A stretch of 64,000 nucleotides of DNA from Speluncibacter jeojiensis (GCF_029589495.1 NZ_JAAIVF010000001.1:372001-436000); one strand, 5' to 3'; positions 1 through 8,845 are shown, counted from the stretch's first letter. Made by a program: numbers and translations. The notes: generated by a model not told the origin, from the letters alone.

Positions 1-1127
1 GGGACGCTACCGCGGTGATCCTGCCCCGGGTAGGTGCGGTAGTCCAGGTCGATGCCCTTGCCGCAGTAGGTCTTGACCAAAGCGTCGGTACCCGGCTTGG
101 CGACAACCGTGTCGGCGGTGCCCTGCGCGATCATGGTCGGCACGGCCGGGCTGACCAGGTCCGGGTCCTGCTTCTTGAGGAAGTTCGTGACCGGCGCCAG
201 ATCGGCCCCGGGCGCGAAGAACTGCGTCGGCGGGATCGGCTTGACCTCACGGATCTGCGCGAGGCACCCGGTGCGGGCCGCGGTGAGCAGCGGCTTCGCC
301 TCCGGCGACAGGATCGCGTCGGGGTTGATCGCCGGATCGGCCGCGGCGGCCCCGAGGATCATCACCGGCAGGAAGGCCTCGGCTGCCTCGGCGCCCGGCT
401 GGTTGGTCTTGACGTAGTCGACGGTCTGGCTCAGGCCGACGCCGCCCGGCGCGATCGACACGGCCGCCTTCAGGTCCAGCTCCGGCGCCCGCTTCTTCGC
501 GTCCTGCGCGGTGAACAGCGCCGCCTGGCCGCCCTGGCTGTGGCCGACGACGGCCCAGTTCTTGCCGATCGACGAGTCGAGTTGCCGCGCGGCGCGCACG
601 ATGTCGATGACCGTGTTGGCCTCGCTGGTTCCGTCGACGTAGGGATGCCCGCCCGGGGTGCCCAGGCCCTGGTAGTCGGTCTGCACGACCGCGTATCCCT
701 TGTCCAGCCACTGGTTCAGCACGGTGTCGACGGGCCCGAGGTAGTCGTGGTCGGGGCCGTCGGTGGTGTCCGCGGACGGCGCACAGGTGTCGGCGTAGCC
801 GGTAGTACCGTGGGCCCAGCTGATCACCGGCCAGCCGCCCTTCGGCGGCGCCGACTTCGGCACCGAGACGGTGCCCGACACCACGATCGGGTTCCCGCTC
901 GAGTCGTCGGACATGTAGGTGATCAGCTTGTTGCCGGCCGCGCCGGGAAGTGCGGCGGCATCGGTAAGCGGCCGGCTGGTGAGCAGCTCACCGGGCTTGA
1001 GGGCCTGCGCCGAGGCCGATGAGCCGCCGCCGCTCGAGCACGCGGCGGCCAACACGGCCGACGCGGCGAGCACGACTCCCATCATCTGACGACGTGTTAC
1101 CCGGTTTCGACGAGCGGTCACGAGCAT
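1..1127 (-). CDS. secreted lipase / alpha-beta hydrolase of the LIP family (3' end cut by window edge)
   Basis: Reading the minus strand from an ATG at 1127 gives an open frame to base 1. The N-terminus has a basic stretch (RR at 12-13), a hydrophobic segment, and a run ending in Cys30 (VLAAAC) that looks like a weak lipobox, so export and lipid anchoring are likely. The mature part is an alpha/beta hydrolase: WAHGTTG near residue 104, a DYQGLGTPGGHPY segment, and the nucleophile elbow GHSQGG with Ser197. Candidate acid and base residues are in GTADTV and GQDHRGS close to the cut end. This pattern matches the secretory lipase (LIP, PF03583) family common in rhodococci and nocardiae, which hydrolyse acylglycerols or esters; the substrate is unknown. 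A GTG at 1121 is an alternative start, better spaced from a GGAG. The gene is divergent from the TetR gene, and the shared upstream gap is under 60 bases. Confidence 0.85.
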   Translation of the reverse strand, partial: MLVTARRNRVTRRQMMGVVLAASAVLAAACSSGGGSSASAQALKPGELLTSRPLTDAAALPGAAGNKLITYMSDDSSGNPIVVSGTVSVPKSAPPKGGWPVISWAHGTTGYADTCAPSADTTDGPDHDYLGPVDTVLNQWLDKGYAVVQTDYQGLGTPGGHPYVDGTSEANTVIDIVRAARQLDSSIGKNWAVVGHSQGGQAALFTAQDAKKRAPELDLKAAVSIAPGGVGLSQTVDYVKTNQPGAEAAEAFLPVMILGAAAADPAINPDAILSPEAKPLLTAARTGCLAQIREVKPIPPTQFFAPGADLAPVTNFLKKQDPDLVSPAVPTMIAQGTADTVVAKPGTDALVKTYCGKGIDLDYRTYPGQDHRGSV

Positions 1128-1183
1128 TCTCCGATCGAGTGAAGCCAACAAAGACGGCTCAGAATAAGATGGTGTTCTTAATC

Positions 1184-1864
1184 ATGAACGATGAACTCTC
1201 ACCAGGTAAGACTGCACTTGCGCGCGCCGCCGAGCGGCTGATCGGCGAGCGCGGGTTCCACGGCGTCACCGCACGGGACGTCATCAAGGCGGCGGGACAC
1301 CGCAACAACTCCGCGATCACGTACCACTTCGGGTCGTGGGATGCACTGCTCGACACGGTGTGGCGGCTGCATGCGCTGCCGGTCAACGCCGAGCGGGCGG
1401 CGATCCTGGCACGCGAACGCGTGGCCGGGCCGCTCGAGCTGCGCACCCTTCTGCGCGCCTACCTCGACCCGCTGGTCGCGGAGATCGCCCGGCACCGGCC
1501 GAGCCACTGGGCCCGCTTCAACGAGCAGTGGCTGGCGGCCGCGCCCCTCGAGATGACCGTGCGGCCCGGGGTGGCCGGACCGTCGCGCGAGCACAACCCG
1601 GACACCGACGAACTGTGGGTGCTCGGCGACCTGCTCGAGGAGATCTCCAGCCGGCTGACCCAACTGCCCGAGCCCGCGCGCCGGCGCCGGGTCGCGCTGA
1701 TGTGCCGCTTCGTCATCACCTCGCTCGCGGCCGCCGAACGCGACCGAGAAGTCGGCGACGGCGATGGTGGCGAGGCCGGTCAAGACGCGGGCAGATCCTG
1801 GGCGGCGCTGGCCGACGAGCTGGGCACGCTGGCGATGGCGTTGCTCGAGGCCCCGCAGGCCTGA
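1184..1864 (+). CDS. TetR-family transcriptional regulator
   Basis: About 226 aa. The N-terminal region (ALARAAERLIGERGFHGVTARDVIKAAG, then NNSAITYHFGSWDALL) is a clear TetR_N helix-turn-helix. The larger C-terminal helical domain has no family signature I can assign, so the ligand is unknown. The frame stays open far upstream into the divergent lipase gene. I chose the ATG at 1184 (MNDELSPG) because the HTH begins right after it; an ATG at 1169 is possible. The position, back-to-back with the exported lipase, suggests it represses itself and the lipase. An imperfect dyad (agaa...ttct) sits around 1161-1180. The role in lipid or ester sensing is inferred from context only. Confidence 0.85.
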   Translation: MNDELSPGKTALARAAERLIGERGFHGVTARDVIKAAGHRNNSAITYHFGSWDALLDTVWRLHALPVNAERAAILARERVAGPLELRTLLRAYLDPLVAEIARHRPSHWARFNEQWLAAAPLEMTVRPGVAGPSREHNPDTDELWVLGDLLEEISSRLTQLPEPARRRRVALMCRFVITSLAAAERDREVGDGDGGEAGQDAGRSWAALADELGTLAMALLEAPQA

Positions 1865-1955
1865 CCGTCCCGTGGCCCGACCGGCCACGGCCCGCACCGG
1901 ACAACGGCCGACCGCACTTCCGCGCATCGGCCCGACCGTCTAGCCTGCTGAGTCG

Positions 1956-3257
1956 ATGAAGCCCTCCATTCGCGCTGCGGCCGTGGCGACCGCGCTCGCG
2001 CTCGCCGGCCTGTCCGCCGTCCCCGGAACGGCCACCCCGGCGGCCGCCGCGCCCGTCACCGATCCCGGCCCGGCGGCGCCGGTGACGACACCGAACACCG
2101 ACGCGTGCCCGTATCGGATCAGTCCCCCGCCACCGGTGGACCGCTCGGAGGTGCCCTCTCCGGGCCAGACCGCGCCCCCGCCGGTGCCGGTGCCGACGCA
2201 GCCCGTCGGCGGCCCGGGCCTGCGGGCCTGCGGGGCGATCCAAGCGGCCGGCACGCCGCCGTTGCCCCAGGACGTCTCCGCCGCCGGCTGGGTACTCGCG
2301 GACCTCGACACCGGAGAGGTCCTCGCGGCCAAGGACCCCCACGGCCGGCACCGACCGGCCAGCACGATCAAGGTGCTGCTGGCGATGGTCGCGCTGCAGA
2401 ACCTCGACCTGGACAAGGTCGTCGTCGGAACCCAGGCCGATGCGGACGCGGACGGCAGCCGGGTCGGCATCGGGCCGGGCGGGCACTACTCCAACCGCCA
2501 GTTGATGCAGGGACTGGTGATGAACTCCGGCAACGACGCCGCGCACGCGCTCGCGGCCCAGCTGGGCGGCGACCGGGCGACGGTCGAGAAGATGAATGCG
2601 CTGGCACACACCCTCGGCGGGCTGGACACCCGTGCGGCGACCCCGTCGGGTCTCGACGGCCCCGGCATGTCCACCTCGGCCTACGATCTGGCGCTGTTCT
2701 TCCGCGACGCGATGCGCAACCCCACCTTCGCCGAGCTGGTGGCGGCGCCACCCGTACAGTTCCCGGGCTATCCCGCCGATCCCGCGATCCCCGGCGACCA
2801 CGACCACCCCGGCTTCATGATCGCCAACGACAACGAACTGCTCGTCGGCTATCCAGGCGCGCTCGGCGGCAAGACCGGTTACACCGACGACGCACAGCAG
2901 ACGTACATCGGCTCCGCGGAACGCGGCGGACGCCGGCTGGTGGTCACGCTGATGCAGGGCACCCGCAAGCCGATCGTGCCGTGGCGCCAGGCCGCCGAGC
3001 TGCTCGACTACGGCTTCGCACTGCCCCGGGAGGCGGCCGTCGGCACGCTGGTCGCGCCGGGCTCGGTAGGCGGGACCACCCCGACCCTGCCGACCGTGGC
3101 CGCTCCCCCGGCGGCCGCGGTCGCGCACCACGTCGAGGTGCAGGCCACGCCCGAACACGAGCGAACGCAGGTGCTGCGGTACGGGCTCGTCCTCGGCGGC
3201 GGGCTGGCACTGCTCGTGCTGCTGCTGGGAGCACGACGCCTCACCCGCCGCCGCTGA
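1956..3257 (+). CDS. dacB: D-alanyl-D-alanine carboxypeptidase, membrane-anchored (DacB type)
   Basis: 433 aa. It removes the terminal D-Ala from peptidoglycan pentapeptides on the outer face of the membrane. All three penicillin-binding motifs are present: S136-T-I-K139 (nucleophile), S191-G-N, and K306-T-G. There is an N-terminal signal peptide (residues 1-32, rich in Ala), then a long Pro/Ala linker to about residue 95. A single hydrophobic segment near 410-428 followed by RRLTRRR is a C-terminal anchor, as expected for S11-family carboxypeptidases of mycobacteria. No good ribosome binding site is visible, and a TAGCCT -10-like box lies 15 bases before the ATG, so the transcript may be nearly leaderless. 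It is convergent with the DUF2249 gene. In M. tuberculosis dacB1 lies just upstream of the yihY-trpS block. Confidence 0.93.
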   Translation: MKPSIRAAAVATALALAGLSAVPGTATPAAAAPVTDPGPAAPVTTPNTDACPYRISPPPPVDRSEVPSPGQTAPPPVPVPTQPVGGPGLRACGAIQAAGTPPLPQDVSAAGWVLADLDTGEVLAAKDPHGRHRPASTIKVLLAMVALQNLDLDKVVVGTQADADADGSRVGIGPGGHYSNRQLMQGLVMNSGNDAAHALAAQLGGDRATVEKMNALAHTLGGLDTRAATPSGLDGPGMSTSAYDLALFFRDAMRNPTFAELVAAPPVQFPGYPADPAIPGDHDHPGFMIANDNELLVGYPGALGGKTGYTDDAQQTYIGSAERGGRRLVVTLMQGTRKPIVPWRQAAELLDYGFALPREAAVGTLVAPGSVGGTTPTLPTVAAPPAAAVAHHVEVQATPEHERTQVLRYGLVLGGGLALLVLLLGARRLTRRR

Positions 3258-3293
3258 GCGGAATGGTTGCCCGAGAAGGACTTCCGACGCGAT

Positions 3294-4067
3294 TCAGACG
3301 CGGCTGAGCCGCAGGCGCCACGCCTCGGGCCCGCGCTCCTCGTAGTCGACCTGGAGGCGGCCGCCGCTGCGCTCCTGTAGCTGGTGCAGCAGCGGGATCG
3401 GATCGTGGTGGGCGATGAGCATCATCGAGCCGCCGGAGGGCACCGCGTCGAACGCGCCGAACACCGTCGCGTGCCGGATCGCATGCGGGATCGTGCGCAC
3501 GTCGAGTTCCGGGACCTCGTCGTCGTGCTCGCCGCAACTGCAGCCGCCGTGACCGTGGCCCGCACCGCCGTTCACCTCACCGGAGGCCCCGCTGCCCGAC
3601 TCCGGCAGCTTCGCCACCAGCTCGGCGAGCGAGGTCGCCGGGTCGGCCGCGACCGCCGGCACCAGCAACTCGTCGGCGGCCGCGAAGCGGGCCGCCACCA
3701 GCACCCGCAACCCCTCGGCCGCGGCGATCGCCCGTGCCTGATCCTCGGCCCGCAGGAACCGGTCCGCCTCGACCTCGAGCAAAGTGACCGCGGCCAACGC
3801 GGCGTCGGCGAACAGGCGCGTCCGGCCGGAAGCCCTTGCCGGAGCGTACAACTCACCGTTCTCGGCCGCCAGCAGCGGCAGCAGCGTGGAGGCCACGAAG
3901 TCCGCGCCGTCCCGGTGCACCGCGGACAGGCTCGCCCCGGCCGCGCCGATGAGCGACTCGACCAGTGCGGCCAGTCGCCCGTTGATCTCCGCGTGCCGCG
4001 CCCGCAGGTCCTCGAGCGCCGCCGCGTCTTCCGCGGTCGTCGCCATCACGACTTCGCTTGTTGCCAT
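3294..4067 (-). CDS. DUF2249 domain protein with helical hemerythrin-like N-terminus
   Basis: 257 aa from the ATG at 4067, which follows an AGGTCAGGGAAG stretch. The C-terminal 80 residues (LDVRTIPHAIRHATVFGAF ... IAHHDPIPLLHQLQ ... GPEAWRLRLSR) match DUF2249, a small domain often tied to hemerythrin proteins and to nitrogen-oxide or anaerobic loci. The N-terminal 160 residues are helical and have the spacing of a hemerythrin-like fold (RHAEI, LLPLLAAENGELY, ADELLVPA), but the usual His ligand set is not intact, so di-iron binding is doubtful. The two regions are joined by a His/Cys-rich linker (GHGHGGCSCGEHDD) that could bind a metal. The gene is divergent from the SufR-like regulator and shares its operator-bearing upstream gap, so it is probably in the same regulon. 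The biochemical role is unknown. Confidence 0.8.
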   Translation of the reverse strand: MATSEVVMATTAEDAAALEDLRARHAEINGRLAALVESLIGAAGASLSAVHRDGADFVASTLLPLLAAENGELYAPARASGRTRLFADAALAAVTLLEVEADRFLRAEDQARAIAAAEGLRVLVAARFAAADELLVPAVAADPATSLAELVAKLPESGSGASGEVNGGAGHGHGGCSCGEHDDEVPELDVRTIPHAIRHATVFGAFDAVPSGGSMMLIAHHDPIPLLHQLQERSGGRLQVDYEERGPEAWRLRLSRV

Positions 4068-4174
4068 CTCTTCCCTGACCTCTCGAACGATGCCGTCCGG
4101 GGTGGCCGGCGACGCCGGCACTGGGATCCTCGCCCCGGAATGTCTGAGGCGGCCGGGTGGCCCCTCCGGCGCCA

Positions 4175-4202
4175 ATTTACTACAGTTATTTCCGTGGTAA
4201 AT
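4175..4202. promoter_or_regulatory. operator-like inverted repeat over the start codon of the regulator gene
   Basis: ATTTACTAC and GTGGTAAAT form an imperfect inverted repeat around a 10-base centre. The right arm begins with the proposed GTG start at 4194. A 28-base element of the same design recurs at 8266-8293, also ending over a GTG start. It lies in the divergent gap between the DUF2249 gene and the regulator. It is probably an autoregulatory site. Confidence 0.55.
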
Positions 4203-4910
4203 AGACCGAGTGAACCCGGCCCTCGTCCCGCGCTGCCGCCGCAGGACCGGCCGCACCTGTCCGGGCAGCGGGCGCAGGTGCTCGACCACCTGCGCCGCAA
4301 GGATGTGCCGGTCCTCGTCGCGGACCTCGCCGCCGAGCTCGGCGTGCACACCAACACCGCCCGCGAGCACCTCGAGGCGCTGGTCCAGCTCGACGTCGTC
4401 AGCAAGACCCGCGCACCGAGCTCCGGCCGGGGCCGCCCCGCCTGGCTGTACCGCGCCACCGATCGCGCCGAACCCGATGTGCGAGTGCGGGACTACGCCG
4501 GACTGGCCACTGCGCTGGCCGGCCACATCCAGCGCACCAGCAGCCACCCCGCCGACGACGCCCTGGCCGCCGGACGCGAGTGGGGCCGTGAACTCGCCGT
4601 CGCGCTACCGGCCGTTCCCGGCGCGACCGACCCCGCCGCCGCACCGAACGCCGCGGTGATGGAACTGCTGCGCGGTCTCGGCTTCGCGCCCGAGCCCGAC
4701 GCCGCGTGCACGACCGCCGCGCTGCGACGCTGCCCGCTGCTCGACGCGGCCGAGCGCTACCCGGACGTGGTGTGCAAGGTGCACCTCGGGATCGTGCGCG
4801 GCGCACTGGAAGTGTTCGGCGGCACCGCCGATCGCACCGACCTGATCCCCTTCGCCGAGCCGGGCGCCTGCCGACTGGTGCTGAGCGCGGCGGATCCGGG
4901 CCATGGATGA
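4194..4910 (+). CDS. SufR-like (COG2345) winged-helix regulator with four conserved-type cysteines
   Basis: 238 aa from a GTG at 4194. The open frame extends much further upstream, but only across the divergent gene. Residues about 20-90 hold the winged helix (VLDHLRRKDVPVLVADLAAELGVHTNTAREHLEALVQLDVV, then GRGRPAWLYR), typical of the ArsR/DeoR-like COG2345 family that includes SufR. The C-terminal region has Cys172, Cys180, Cys194 and Cys226 in the contexts ACTTAALRRCPLL, YPDVVCKVHLG and PGACRLVL. SufR proteins use a similar set to bind an Fe-S cluster, so an iron-sulphur sensor of NO, oxygen or iron status is likely (inference). The 3' end overlaps the next gene by 8 bases, so the two are co-transcribed. 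The inverted repeat over its start suggests autoregulation. Confidence 0.8.
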   Translation: MVNRPSEPGPRPALPPQDRPHLSGQRAQVLDHLRRKDVPVLVADLAAELGVHTNTAREHLEALVQLDVVSKTRAPSSGRGRPAWLYRATDRAEPDVRVRDYAGLATALAGHIQRTSSHPADDALAAGREWGRELAVALPAVPGATDPAAAPNAAVMELLRGLGFAPEPDAACTTAALRRCPLLDAAERYPDVVCKVHLGIVRGALEVFGGTADRTDLIPFAEPGACRLVLSAADPGHG

Positions 4911-6054
4911 TGCGCGGCGGCGCTCCGGCCTGCCCCGCCTGCTGCTGCTGATCCCGGGCGGGTTCGCCCTGCTCGCCGGGCTCGACGCCGCGCTGCTCCT
5001 GCTCGGCGTCTCCTCCCCCGTGACCGGCGCCTCGCTGGCCCGGGCCCACGGCATCCTGATGACGCTCGGCTTCGTCGGCACGGTGGTCGCGCTCGAACGC
5101 GCCGTGGCGCTCGGCCGCGCCTGGGGATACCTCGCACCGGCCTCCCTGGGCATCGGCGCCGTCTCGCTGGTCACCCCCACGTCCCGCGAGGTCGGGGCGG
5201 CACTGCTGCTCGCCGGCACCGTCGCGCTCGCCGCGCTGTACGTGCCGTTGTGGCGGCGCAATCACGCCGCCGCGGTACTCATCCAGGCCATCGGGGCGAT
5301 ACTCGGGGTGGGGGCGGCAACATTGTGGGCGGCCGACGTACCGGTGCCCTCGCTGCTGCCGTGGCTGGTGTGTTTCCTGGTCCTGACAATCTCCGGCGAG
5401 CGGCTCGAACTGGCCCGGATCGCCCTGGGCGACCCCCGCGCCGAGCCGCTGGCCGTGCTGATCTCGGTCGCTGTGGCGGCGGCGCTGACGGTGTCGCTGC
5501 TGTGGCCCGCAGCCGGCTATCCGCTGCTGGGCGCCGCACTGATCACGCTGGTCGCCTGGCTGTGCAACTACGATGTCGCACGAAAGACGTTGCACTCCAA
5601 GGGGCTTCCACGGTTCAGCGCCGCCTGCCTGCTGGCCGGCTACGGCTGGCTCGCGGTCACCGCGTGCTGGTGGCTGTTCGCCGGGTCCACCCGTGCCGGC
5701 GCGTCGTACGACGCGGTAGTGCACTCGGTGTTCCTCGGCTTCGTGATGTCGATGATCATGGCGCACGCGCCGATCATCTTCCCGGCGGTGCTGCGGCGAC
5801 CGCTCCCCTACAGTGCGGTCATGTACGGGCCGGCCGTACTGCTGCAGTTGTCGTTGCTGGTGCGCATCGGGATCGGTGACAGCCTCGACGTGGCCGCCGC
5901 CGTGCAGATCGCTGGTGTGCTGAACGTCGTCTCGGTGCTCGCGTTCGTCGCGGTGGCCGTGTGGTCGGCGACGAAGACTCCTGCAGCGCAATCACACAGC
6001 CGGCCACACCGATCCCGCCGGCCGACCGCGGCGGGCCGGAACGAGGCCGCATGA
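4903..6054 (+). CDS. multi-pass membrane protein, possibly NnrS-like
   Basis: 383 aa with about ten to twelve hydrophobic segments. Histidines lie within or beside membrane spans (LARAHGILMTLGF, VVHSVFLGFVMSMIMAHAPIIFP), which could bind haem or copper. The overall look recalls NnrS-type haem/copper membrane proteins linked to nitrogen-oxide metabolism, but the match is by eye and weak. It starts at an ATG inside the end of the regulator gene and ends in an ATGA overlap with the next gene, so the three are translationally coupled. The C-terminal 25 residues are a basic, disordered tail. Confidence 0.75.
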   Translation: MDDARRRSGLPRLLLLIPGGFALLAGLDAALLLLGVSSPVTGASLARAHGILMTLGFVGTVVALERAVALGRAWGYLAPASLGIGAVSLVTPTSREVGAALLLAGTVALAALYVPLWRRNHAAAVLIQAIGAILGVGAATLWAADVPVPSLLPWLVCFLVLTISGERLELARIALGDPRAEPLAVLISVAVAAALTVSLLWPAAGYPLLGAALITLVAWLCNYDVARKTLHSKGLPRFSAACLLAGYGWLAVTACWWLFAGSTRAGASYDAVVHSVFLGFVMSMIMAHAPIIFPAVLRRPLPYSAVMYGPAVLLQLSLLVRIGIGDSLDVAAAVQIAGVLNVVSVLAFVAVAVWSATKTPAAQSHSRPHRSRRPTAAGRNEAA

Positions 6055-8216
6055 GGCCCTGGCATCTGCGCACCGGGTCGATCGTGTTCGCGTGGCTGCT
6101 GGCCCTGTTCGCGGTCGCCGTCGCGGGACGGTCGGCACCGGACTCGTACTGGCTGCTCGTGCACCTGCTCGCGCTCGGCGCCGGAAGCAACGCCATCCTG
6201 ATCTGGAGTTGGTACTTCACCGAGTCGGTGCTGCGGTTGCCGCACCAGGCCGACCGGCGCAGCCAGGCGGCCCGGCTGGCGCTGTTCAACTCCGGCGCCG
6301 CCGCGGTGGTCGTGGGCTACAGCCTCGGCCACACATCCGCGTCCTCGTGGTGGCCCGTGGTATTGGGCGGTGGGCTGGCCTCGGGGACCGCGATCGTCTG
6401 GCATGCGGTCGCGCTGTTACACCGATTTCGCACGTCGCTGCCGTCACGCTTCGGCCCGATGGTGCGGTACTACATCGCCTCCGGGTGCTGCCTGCCCATC
6501 GGCATCGGGCTCGGCATCGCGATGGCCGCGGGCGCGCTGCCCGGGACCTGGCACGCCCGGTTCCTCGTCGCCCACGCGGCGGTCAACGTGCTGGGCTGGA
6601 TCGGACTGGCCGTGCTGGGCACGTTGGTGACGCTGTGGCCGACAATGCTGCGCACCCGCATGGCCGACGGCGTCGAGAAGGCCGCGGCCCGTGGCCTGTT
6701 CGTGCTGCCCGCGGGTGTCGCGGTCATCGCCGGCGGCGCGCTCGGCGGCCTGCGCCCGCTCGCCGGCGCGGGGGTGCTGCTGTACCTGGCGGCGGTCGTG
6801 CTGGTGCTGCGCCCGCACGTCGACGAGGCCCGGCGCAAGCCGCCGGTCTCGTTCCCGACGCTGTCCGCACTGTCCGGCGTCGCATGGCTGATCGGCACCC
6901 TGATCGCGCTGGCGGTGTCGCTGTTCGCCGGCCCCGACTGGCACACGGCCGGGGAACGGCTGCGCACGTTGGCGATTCCCTTCGCGGTGGGGTTCCTCGG
7001 CCAGGTGCTCTTCGGGGCGCTGTCCTACCTGCTTCCCGTGGTGCTGGGCCGCCGCCCGTCCGCGACGCAGGCGGCGACCGCGATGCTCGATCGCGCGGGC
7101 GGCGCGCGGGTCGTCGCGACCAATGCCGCACTGCTGCTGTGCGTGCTGCCGGTACCCGACGCCGTCCGATGGACCTGCGGCGCAGTCGTTGTCGTGTCGA
7201 TGTCCGCCCTCGTACCGCTCACGATCGCCGCGGTCGTGGCGACCCACCGCGCCGAGGACGTGCCGGTCGACCGCACCCGGGCTCCTACGCGGGTCCGCCC
7301 GCCCGAGATCGGCGCCGGGCAGCGCGCGGGCCGCGCCTCGATCGGCCTGGTCGCGGTCGTACTGGCCGTCGTGGCCGGGGTCGCCTGGGATCCGGCCGCG
7401 GCCCACTCCGGGGCCGCGCCGCCCGGGACCACCGCGGGCCACGACACCGCAGCACAGGACAGGGCGGCACAGGACAATCCGCGCCCGCGCGTCGACATGA
7501 GCCCACGCGATCCCGCGCTGCCGCCGGTGGGCCCGGCAAGCGTCCACACGGTCGACATCGCGCACGGCAGCCCTGCCCCGGTGCTGCACGGACGGCCAGG
7601 CGACACCTTCGTCGTCACCGTGAAGGGAGCCCACAGTGGGGCGTGCCGATTCGGCGGACTCGCCACGGACTCGGTCCGCACCGAACCGGATGCCACGATC
7701 TATCGACTGACCGCGCTCGGCGGCGGCGCCGGACTGTACCGCTGCCGCAACGGCGCCGAGGGCCCCGACGACTTCGGCGGTACCGACGAGACGGGCGCGA
7801 TCGTCGTGAACCCGCCTGGACTGGCCCCGGTCGCGGGCGAATACCTGCTGGTCGAATCCACCTCGTCCGCACGCGGGTCCGCCGCGTTCAACAGCGTCCC
7901 GAACCAGTACGACAGGCAAACAATCGATGTGAACACCCGTGATCGCGTGCGTATCTGGGTCGTCGATGCCGGGCCCGACGCAGCCCTCTCGTTCCACGTC
8001 GTCGGCGGCCAGTTCGACACCGTGTTCGCCGGCGGCCGCTACCTGCTGCGACCGGACAACCCCGAGCACGGCGGTAGCCAGGTGCTCGCACTCGCACCCG
8101 GACAGGGTGGCTTCGTCGAGCTCGCCTTCCCCGAACCCGGGACCTACCAGTTCCTCGATCACGTGATGGTCAACGGCGATCGCGGCGCGCACGGGACGAT
8201 CCGGGTCCGCAACTGA
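6051..8216 (+). CDS. membrane protein fused to a C-terminal NirK-like cupredoxin module lacking most copper ligands
   Basis: 721 aa, starting at the ATG that overlaps the previous stop (ATGA); the longer frame upstream lies inside the preceding gene. Residues 1-460 form about twelve membrane spans. After a Pro/Ala linker, residues about 500-721 resemble the two cupredoxin domains of copper nitrite reductase. The second domain is well kept (FHVVGGQFDTVF with His649, LAPGQGGFVELAF, LDHVMVNGDRGAHGTIRV with His704). The first keeps His528 and Cys565, but the residue before the Cys is Arg rather than the type-2 copper His, and the later His and Met of the type-1 site are Asp in my alignment. Annotation pipelines will probably call this multicopper oxidase or nitrite reductase; catalysis is doubtful. 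Genomic context suggests a nitrogen-oxide role. Confidence 0.75.
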   Translation: MRPWHLRTGSIVFAWLLALFAVAVAGRSAPDSYWLLVHLLALGAGSNAILIWSWYFTESVLRLPHQADRRSQAARLALFNSGAAAVVVGYSLGHTSASSWWPVVLGGGLASGTAIVWHAVALLHRFRTSLPSRFGPMVRYYIASGCCLPIGIGLGIAMAAGALPGTWHARFLVAHAAVNVLGWIGLAVLGTLVTLWPTMLRTRMADGVEKAAARGLFVLPAGVAVIAGGALGGLRPLAGAGVLLYLAAVVLVLRPHVDEARRKPPVSFPTLSALSGVAWLIGTLIALAVSLFAGPDWHTAGERLRTLAIPFAVGFLGQVLFGALSYLLPVVLGRRPSATQAATAMLDRAGGARVVATNAALLLCVLPVPDAVRWTCGAVVVVSMSALVPLTIAAVVATHRAEDVPVDRTRAPTRVRPPEIGAGQRAGRASIGLVAVVLAVVAGVAWDPAAAHSGAAPPGTTAGHDTAAQDRAAQDNPRPRVDMSPRDPALPPVGPASVHTVDIAHGSPAPVLHGRPGDTFVVTVKGAHSGACRFGGLATDSVRTEPDATIYRLTALGGGAGLYRCRNGAEGPDDFGGTDETGAIVVNPPGLAPVAGEYLLVESTSSARGSAAFNSVPNQYDRQTIDVNTRDRVRIWVVDAGPDAALSFHVVGGQFDTVFAGGRYLLRPDNPEHGGSQVLALAPGQGGFVELAFPEPGTYQFLDHVMVNGDRGAHGTIRVRN

Positions 8217-8265
8217 GCACCGGGGACGAACCGGCACCTCAGGGGGTCTGGTGTCCCACTTCACT

Positions 8266-8293
8266 ATTTATTACAGTGGGAGCCGTGAATAAT
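8266..8293. promoter_or_regulatory. second copy of the operator-like element
   Basis: ATTTATTACAGT here matches ATTTACTACAGT at 4175-4186 in 11 of 12 positions. Both are followed at the same distance by CCGTG and an AT-rich right arm. As at the first copy, the right arm starts with a GTG start codon (8285). This implies an internal promoter and operator inside the cluster, under the same regulator. Confidence 0.55.
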
Positions 8294-8845
8294 TGCGGTG
8301 TCGGTACGGATCGCATCGACGAGAGCGAAACCACCAGCGAGAGATCGGCGGTCGACCACACCCGGCCGACCGCCGCACCCGTGCCACCGCAGTTGTCCAC
8401 GCGACGACCAGGCGCCCTGCCGTTCGAAGTGGCGGGCGCGGCGGCGATCGTGATCGGCGGGATCCTCGCCGCCGCCACCGCCCACAACCCGACCGAGCAC
8501 GGCACCTGGTCCGTCGCCTACCTCGTCCTGGTCGCCGGCGCCTGCCAGTTCGCGATCGGCCTCGGCTACGCGACGCTGTCGCAGCAACCGCAATCGCCGC
8601 GACGGGCACTCGGCCTCGCCGCCGTGTTCAACGCCGCCAACGTGGCGGTGATCGTCGGCACGGTGACCGGCCAGACCTGGCTGCTCGGGATCGGCGCGGT
8701 AGCACTGACACTGACGCTGCTGGTGATGCTCGTCGGCATCCGCGGCGCCGAACCCGGACCAATGCCGCGCCTGTACCGGCTCCTGATCGTCCTTCTCGCG
8801 GTGAGTATTCCGATCGGATTGGTGCTTCAGACGGTGAGGAAGTGA
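8285..8845 (+). CDS. small four-span membrane protein, function unknown
   Basis: About 186 aa from the GTG at 8285 (a GTG at 8276 in the same frame is possible). After a polar N-terminal stretch of about 45 residues there are four membrane segments (AAAIVIGGILAAAT, WSVAYLVLVAGACQFAIGLGY, VFNAANVAVIVGTV to LLVMLVGI, and LLIVLLAVSIPIGLVL). I recognise no family. It lies 17 bases before an oxidase subunit I gene and behind its own operator-like element, so it is probably co-expressed with that gene and could be an assembly or accessory subunit (inference). Confidence 0.7.
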   Translation: MNNCGVGTDRIDESETTSERSAVDHTRPTAAPVPPQLSTRRPGALPFEVAGAAAIVIGGILAAATAHNPTEHGTWSVAYLVLVAGACQFAIGLGYATLSQQPQSPRRALGLAAVFNAANVAVIVGTVTGQTWLLGIGAVALTLTLLVMLVGIRGAEPGPMPRLYRLLIVLLAVSIPIGLVLQTVRK

